Positions 6,794 to 10,455 of a stretch of DNA of 10,455 bases are shown in pieces. A program made the position numbers and the translations under genes. The notes beneath the pieces were generated by a model that ran no database searches, had not been told where the DNA came from, and saw nothing but the letters and a program-made list of their open reading frames with translations. This DNA is from an uncultured Peptococcaceae bacterium (lineage in GTDB: Bacteria; Bacillota; Dehalobacteriia; UBA4068): assembly GCA_947307285.1 (NCBI GenBank), contig CAMZIS010000024.1, positions 1 to 10,455 on the forward strand, written 5' to 3'. Positions within the stretch are counted from its first letter, which is position 1. Each line of letters opens with the position of its first letter.

Positions 6794-6836
6794 CCGCCGC
6801 TGGACCAACGCGTAAAATGTATTCTCTGATATGACG

Positions 6837-6864
6837 AAACGCCGCCCTTTGGGGCGGCGTTTTT
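6837..6864 (+). terminator. Strong terminator between the upp and pyr operons
   Basis: A GC-rich hairpin (arms 6838-6847 and 6852-6861, 10 paired bases, extended by one more A-T pair) encloses a TTTG loop and runs into five T residues (6860-6864) on the plus strand. On the minus strand only three T residues follow, 26 bases or more after the pyrI stop, so it may also end pyr transcripts but less efficiently. Confidence 0.9.
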
Positions 6865-6890
6865 GCCGTTCAATTCATGAGCAGGTCCGC

Positions 6891-7322
6891 TCAGACCAGG
6901 CTCTGCTTTTCCGCTTTGGTATCGCAGTAGATGCAGCGGTAGACGCCGTGCTCCCGGTCGGTGAGCTTGAACACGTGCTGCAGCTCCTGCTCGATGGAGG
7001 TGATGCAGCGGGGATTTTTGCAGCGCAGCACGCCGGTGATGGTTTCCGGCAGCTTGGGATGGACTTTTTCCACCCGTTCGCCATTGCGGATGATGTTGAC
7101 CGTGATCTGGGGCGCGATATAGCCCAGCATATCGAAATCCAGGTCGATGACTTCGTTGACCTTCAAAATGTCCTTTTTGCCGTATTTATCGCTGGACGCG
7201 TTTTTGATCAAAGCCACTTCGCATTCCATGTCGTCCAGCTTTAGATAGCGATAGAGCTCCATGCCGCGGCCGGCCGGGATGTGGTCGATGACGATGCCGT
7301 TTACGATAGAACCGATGATCAT
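6891..7322 (-). CDS. pyrI: Aspartate carbamoyltransferase regulatory subunit
   Basis: A 143-residue PyrI, the nucleotide-binding chain that joins PyrB trimers into the allosteric holoenzyme. The N-terminal allosteric domain starts MIIGSIVNGIVIDHI. The zinc domain has Cys101, Cys106, Cys130 and Cys133 (C-x4-C-x23-C-x2-C), the same spacing as the E. coli chain's 109/114/138/141. The ATG at 7320-7322 directly abuts the pyrB TAA with no gap, with GGGGGTG upstream, so synthesis of the two chains is probably coupled. Presence of PyrI predicts feedback control of carbamoyl-aspartate synthesis by nucleotides. It is the last gene of the pyr operon. Confidence 0.97.
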   Translation of the reverse strand: MIIGSIVNGIVIDHIPAGRGMELYRYLKLDDMECEVALIKNASSDKYGKKDILKVNEVIDLDFDMLGYIAPQITVNIIRNGERVEKVHPKLPETITGVLRCKNPRCITSIEQELQHVFKLTDREHGVYRCIYCDTKAEKQSLV

Positions 7323-8240
7323 TTATTTCACCCCCAAAAGCTTCAGGATAAGCGCCATGCGGATATATTTGCCGCACAGGACCTGCCGGAAATAGCAGGC
7401 TCTGGGATCGGAGTCGATAGCCACCGCGATCTCGTTGACACGGGGCAGCGGGTGCAGGATGGCCAGATCGGGCTTGGCGTAGGTCAGTTTGTCAGGAGTC
7501 AGGATGTAGCTGTCTTTCAGGCGGATATAGTCGGCTTCGTTGAAGAAGCGTTCACGCTGGACGCGGGTCATGTAGAGGATGTCCAGCTCGGGCATGACCG
7601 CCTCCAGATCCCGGGTCTCCAGGAATTCGATGTTGTTGGCCTGAAGGATGTCGGTGCGCACATGCTCGGGGATGACCAGCTCTTCCGGGGAGATGAGCAC
7701 GAACCTGACGCCGGGGTAACGGTGCATGGCCGCGATCAGGGAATGGACGGTGCGGCCGAATTTCAGGTCGCCGCAGCAGCCGATGGTCAGATCGTCCAGA
7801 CGACCCTTTTCCCGTGCGATGGTCAGCAGGTCGGTCAAGGTCTGGGTGGGATGGTTATGGCCGCCGTCGCCGGCGTTGATCACCGGGATGTGGGTGCTTC
7901 TTGCCGCCACCATGGGCGCGCCTTCCTTGGGATGGCGCATGGCGATGATATCAGCAAAACAGGCCACGGTGCGGGCGGTATCGGCCACGCTCTCGCCCTT
8001 GGCGGCGGAAGAGCTGTTGGCCTCGGAAAAGCCGATGACCTGGCCGCCCAGCTCGTACATGGCCGCCTCAAAGCTGAGACGGGTGCGGGTGGAGGGCTCG
8101 TAAAACAGAGTGGCCAGCTTTTTGCGGCGGCATTTTTCCGCGTACTTGTCAGGATCGGCGATGATATCCTCGGCCACGGCGATCAGCTCGTCGATATCCT
8201 CGCGGCTCAGATCCTGAATGTCGATAAGATCCTTTTTCAT
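7323..8240 (-). CDS. pyrB: Aspartate carbamoyltransferase catalytic subunit
   Basis: A 305-residue PyrB, which joins carbamoyl phosphate and aspartate in the first committed step of de novo UMP synthesis. The carbamoyl-phosphate site is FYEPSTRTR (46-54). The 80s loop carries Lys81 (SSSAAKGES), needed in trans within the trimer. HPTQ is at 130-133, MTRVQRERF at 224-232 (aspartate binding) and HPLPR at 263-267. All key residues are present, so the enzyme looks active. The ATG at 8238-8240 has AAGGAGG upstream, and that site overlaps the TAA that ends the distal part of the pyrE frame. PyrI follows directly, so a PyrB6-PyrI6-like holoenzyme is expected. Confidence 0.98.
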   Translation of the reverse strand: MKKDLIDIQDLSREDIDELIAVAEDIIADPDKYAEKCRRKKLATLFYEPSTRTRLSFEAAMYELGGQVIGFSEANSSSAAKGESVADTARTVACFADIIAMRHPKEGAPMVAARSTHIPVINAGDGGHNHPTQTLTDLLTIAREKGRLDDLTIGCCGDLKFGRTVHSLIAAMHRYPGVRFVLISPEELVIPEHVRTDILQANNIEFLETRDLEAVMPELDILYMTRVQRERFFNEADYIRLKDSYILTPDKLTYAKPDLAILHPLPRVNEIAVAIDSDPRACYFRQVLCGKYIRMALILKLLGVK

Positions 8241-8249
8241 GCTTCCTCC

Positions 8250-8414
8250 TTATTTGTTGATCCAGCTCTCGTCTGCGGGATTATCCCGGAAGGCTTTGAG
8301 CCGGGCTTCGTCTGCGGGCTGGATGTAGTTTTCCGCCACGGCGGCGGCTACCACAGCGTCGAAATCGGTGAGGCTCACGTTTTTAACGTTGGCTTCCGCC
8401 AGCCGCTCCACGCT
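8250..8414 (-). pseudogene. pyrE: C-terminal 54 residues of pyrE beyond the in-frame amber codon
   Basis: In the same frame as pyrE, straight after TAG, 54 codons encode sequence very like the end of Bacillus-type PyrE: VERLAEANVKNVSLTDFDA near its start and AFRDNPADESWINK at its end, then TAA. B. subtilis-type PyrE ends with a comparable W-R-K-N-P-A-D-E-A-W block. A GTG at 8409-8411 could in principle start a separate peptide, but no ribosome binding site precedes it. The TAA overlaps the pyrB ribosome binding site, leaving 9 bases to pyrB. This is the tight spacing seen elsewhere in this operon and indicates that the gene ended here originally. It is either a remnant after a recent nonsense change, an artefact, or a translated part of PyrE. 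Confidence 0.85.
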
Positions 8415-8882
8415 CTATTTCATGCCGTAGGTAAAGATGCTGGCGATGCCCAGCACCTCAGCTCCGGCCTCGCGCAGGGCTTCCACCACGCTGATGACGC
8501 TGCCGCCGGTGGAGATCAGGTCCTCCACCACCACGGCCTTCTGACCGGGCAGCAGCTTGCCTTCGATCTGGTTCTGGCGGCCGTGATCCTTGGCCCCTGA
8601 GCGCACGTAGCCCATGGGCAGGCCCATGATCTGGGCGGTGATGGCCGCGTGGGCGATGCCGGCGGTGCTGGTGCCCATCAGCACCTCAACATCCGGGTAG
8701 TTCTCCCGTATCAGCTGCGCCAGGCCGTTTTCCACGTCGGTCCTCACCTCCGGGTCGGACAGGGTGAGCCGGTTGTCGCAGTAGATGGGGCTTTTGATGC
8801 CGCTGGCCCAGGTAAAGGGTTGATCGGGACGGAGGAACACCGCCTCGATGTGCAGCAGGTCCTTGGCGATCCTGTTTTTCAT
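8415..8882 (-). CDS. pyrE: Orotate phosphoribosyltransferase, N-terminal 155 residues, ended by an in-frame amber codon
   Basis: PyrE turns orotate and PRPP into OMP. Residues 1-155 match the Bacillus-type family: FTWASGIKSPIYCDNR (23-38), GTSTAGIAHAA (70-80), the YVRSGAKDHG loop (92-101) and the PRPP motif VVVEDLISTGGS (117-128). The ATG at 8880-8882 is chosen because AAGGAG lies 9 bases upstream and it gives the family's usual opening. An earlier ATG at 8904-8906 overlaps the pyrF stop. Translation meets TAG at 8415-8417, about 55 residues short of the family's usual 210-216. The same frame then continues with recognisable PyrE sequence to TAA at 8250-8252. Conventional translation therefore gives a chain lacking the last strand and helices, which probably would not fold well. 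Read-through would give 210 residues. Confidence 0.9.
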   Translation of the reverse strand: MKNRIAKDLLHIEAVFLRPDQPFTWASGIKSPIYCDNRLTLSDPEVRTDVENGLAQLIRENYPDVEVLMGTSTAGIAHAAITAQIMGLPMGYVRSGAKDHGRQNQIEGKLLPGQKAVVVEDLISTGGSVISVVEALREAGAEVLGIASIFTYGMK

Positions 8883-8905
8883 GTAATCTATCTCCTTGTT
8901 TTGCA

Positions 8906-9604
8906 TTAATCGACGAATTCCCGCACACAGCGCTGCCAGGCTGAGAGAGGATCGGCGGACTGGGTAATGGGACGGCCCACCACGATATAGTCCGAACCTA
9001 AGGTTTTTGCCCGCTCCGGCGTGGCTACCCGCACCTGGTCGTCCAGGCTGCCGTCAGCGAAACGCACGCCAGGCGTGACGGTGAGGAAGTCGCTGCCGCA
9101 GGCGCTGTGAATGAGGCCCGCCTCCAGCGGCGAGCAGACCACGCCGTCCAGTCCGGCAAGGCGGGCGTTCTGCGCGTAGGCGGTAACGGTCTCCGGCAGG
9201 GTGGCGTCGATGAGCAGCTCTTTTTGCATCCGCTCTTCGCTGGTGGAGGTGAGCTGGGTCACGGCGATGAGCAGCGGTCTGCTGCCGTCGGGACGCAGGG
9301 CGCCTTCAAGGGCAGCTTCCATCATATCCCTGGTGCCGGCGGCGTGCAGGTTGAGGATGTCCGCGCCCAAGCGGGAAAGCACGGCCATGGCCCGCTGTAC
9401 CGTATGGGGTATGTCGTGCAGCTTAAGGTCCAGGAACACCTGATGGCCCCGGTCTTTTAATTCCCGCACCATATCCGGGCCGGCGGCGTAAAACAGCTCC
9501 ATGCCGATCTTCACATAGGGCCGGGCTTTTCCCATTTTATCCAGAAAGGACAGGGTCTCTTCACGGCTGCTGAAATCGCAGGCGATTATCACGTTCTTTC
9601 CCAT
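8906..9604 (-). CDS. pyrF: Orotidine 5'-phosphate decarboxylase
   Basis: A 232-residue PyrF of normal length for the bacterial Bacillus/E. coli-type group. It decarboxylates OMP to UMP, the last step of the pathway. The catalytic charged network is visible: Lys33 (YVKIGMELF), then Asp59, Lys61 and Asp64 in FLDLKLHDIP (57-66). TVTPGVR and IVVGRPIT near the C-terminus form the phosphate-binding part of the barrel. The ATG at 9602-9604 follows the pyrD TGA with no gap and has GGAGGAGC upstream within the end of pyrD. Its TAA at 8906-8908 is followed after 23 bases by the chosen pyrE start. Confidence 0.98.
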   Translation of the reverse strand: MGKNVIIACDFSSREETLSFLDKMGKARPYVKIGMELFYAAGPDMVRELKDRGHQVFLDLKLHDIPHTVQRAMAVLSRLGADILNLHAAGTRDMMEAALEGALRPDGSRPLLIAVTQLTSTSEERMQKELLIDATLPETVTAYAQNARLAGLDGVVCSPLEAGLIHSACGSDFLTVTPGVRFADGSLDDQVRVATPERAKTLGSDYIVVGRPITQSADPLSAWQRCVREFVD

Positions 9605-10455
9605 TCAGTGCGCTCCTCCGATGATTTCTTTCAGGCTGTCGATGCCCAGTCTTTCCATTTCCCGGGGCAGGTCGGCCACCATGTCCCGACAGGCGAAGGG
9701 GTCCCGCAGATTGGCCGCGCCCACCTGCACCGCCGCGGCGCCGGCCAGCATCATCTCGATGACGTCCCGGGCCGAGGACACGCCGCCCATGCCTATGATG
9801 GGCAGGTCCACCGCCTCGTAGACCTGGTAGACCATACGCAGGGCCACCGGGAACACGGCCGGTCCGGACAGGCCGCCGGTGACGTTGGCCAACACGGGCT
9901 TGCGGGTTCGCATATCTATGCGCATGCCCAGCAGGGTGTTGATGAGGCTCAGGCCGTCGGCCCCGGCGTCGGCGCAGGCCTTTGCTATAGCCACGATATC
10001 AGTCACGTTGGGGCTGAGCTTGATATATACCGGTTTGCTGGTGACCTTTTTCACCGCTGCCGTCACCGCAGCCGCCGCTTCCGGACTGGTGCCGAAGGCC
10101 ATGCCGCCCGCGTGCACCTTGGGGCAGCTGATGTTGACCTCGCTCAGGCCCTCCGGGGGCTGTGCGTCCATGCGGGCGCAGGTATAGGCGTATTCGTCAA
10201 GGGAAAAGCCGCTGACGTTGGCGATGATCTTTTTGCGGAAACAGCGGGAAAGCTTAGGCAGCTCTTCGCTGATCACCGCCTCCACGCCGGGATTCTGCAA
10301 GCCCACCGCGTTCAGCATACCGCTGCTGCATTCAGCGATGCGGGGCGTTTCGTTGCCGAAGCGGGGTTCCTTCGTCGTGCCCTTGCAGGAGAAAGTGCCC
10401 AGGCAGTTGATGTCGTACAGCTCGGCGAATTCGTAGCCGTAGCCGAAGGTGCCGC
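9605..10455 (-). CDS. pyrD: Dihydroorotate dehydrogenase class 1B catalytic subunit, N-terminus cut by right edge
   Basis: The last 282 residues of PyrD are visible. The frame stays open to the right edge and begins at GTFGYGYEFAELYDINCLG, so roughly 15-20 N-terminal residues lie outside the window. Class 1 features are SCKGTTKEPRFGNETPRI, the NAVGLQNPGV substrate loop and NISCPKV. Its Cys (about residue 110 of the visible part) is the catalytic base of class 1 enzymes. Class 2, membrane-type enzymes use Ser instead. GMGGVSSARD and the following GAAAVQVG bind FMN phosphate. The sequence style fits class 1B, which pairs with the iron-sulfur/FAD subunit PyrK and uses NAD+. PyrK is not in the window and may lie just upstream. 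Ends with TGA touching the pyrF ATG. Confidence 0.97.
   Translation of the reverse strand, partial: GTFGYGYEFAELYDINCLGTFSCKGTTKEPRFGNETPRIAECSSGMLNAVGLQNPGVEAVISEELPKLSRCFRKKIIANVSGFSLDEYAYTCARMDAQPPEGLSEVNISCPKVHAGGMAFGTSPEAAAAVTAAVKKVTSKPVYIKLSPNVTDIVAIAKACADAGADGLSLINTLLGMRIDMRTRKPVLANVTGGLSGPAVFPVALRMVYQVYEAVDLPIIGMGGVSSARDVIEMMLAGAAAVQVGAANLRDPFACRDMVADLPREMERLGIDSLKEIIGGAH

Noticed and set aside
5738..6808. A 356-codon minus-strand open frame opposite upp and the small membrane gene
   Set aside because: Antisense to upp, runs through its promoter and shows no family features.
8415..8417. Genome-wide reassignment of TAG to an amino acid
   Set aside because: Only one in-frame TAG is seen in 13 genes; wholesale reassignment would be expected to give several. 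Rare suppression or pyrrolysine decoding remains open.
7281..8600. A 439-codon plus-strand open frame opposite pyrB and pyrE
   Set aside because: Shadow of pyrB, whose catalytic motifs are certain; no ribosome binding site and no recognisable protein pattern.
8883..8906. An upstream ATG for pyrE overlapping the pyrF stop (TAATG)
   Set aside because: The ATG at 8882 has AAGGAG 9 bases upstream and yields the family's normal N-terminus; the extra 8 residues look like translated leader.
9605..10455. A PyrR-type attenuator or pyrimidine riboswitch for the pyr operon
   Set aside because: The operon leader lies upstream of pyrD, outside the window; the internal junctions are too short to hold one.

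Overview
The window reads as a piece of chromosome from a moderately GC-rich anaerobic Clostridia-type Firmicute. This is inferred from the class 1B (PyrK-dependent) dihydroorotate dehydrogenase, the pyrB-pyrI pair, the two-subunit iron-sulfur class I fumarase, the strong AAGGAG-type ribosome binding sites and clean sigma-A type promoters. No species is identified. There are 13 protein genes, packed tightly. I see no RNA gene, mobile element, CRISPR array or long repeat, and no gap above 300 bases without a gene.

Layout. (1) Bases 1-2933, minus strand: a four-gene operon read fumarase alpha, fumarase beta, EamA/DMT transporter, MFS transporter (cut by the left edge). It starts from a perfect-consensus promoter, and the genes are separated by +2, -4 and -8 bases. 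(2) 2979-3471, minus: a single YegP/DUF1508 gene with its own strong promoter and a perfect 11-bp terminator. (3) 3545-5827, minus: a large lipoprotein with a C-terminal beta-propeller (PF09826 type), whose 3' end overlaps a DUF1294 membrane protein gene by 44 bases. (4) 5799-5850: a divergent promoter pair in which one palindromic TTGCAA hexamer serves as the -35 box in both directions. (5) 5885-6864, plus: upp (uracil salvage), an unrecognised two-helix membrane protein and a strong terminator. (6) 6891-10455, minus: a de novo pyrimidine operon pyrD-pyrF-pyrE-pyrB-pyrI (pyrD cut by the right edge), converging on upp at the same terminator.

How the genes work together: pyrB/pyrI make carbamoyl-aspartate, pyrD oxidises dihydroorotate, and pyrE and pyrF convert orotate to UMP. 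upp makes UMP from uracil, so de novo and salvage routes to UMP face each other. The fumarase operon probably joins dicarboxylate metabolism to two exporters or importers of unknown substrate.

The most notable observation is an in-frame amber codon (TAG, 8415-8417) inside pyrE. The reading frame continues after it for 54 well-preserved PyrE residues to a TAA that overlaps the pyrB ribosome binding site. None of the 12 other visible gene ends uses TAG. This is either a sequence error, a fresh nonsense mutation, or read-through/recoding, and it deserves checking. The remainder of the window is mostly ordinary housekeeping sequence.
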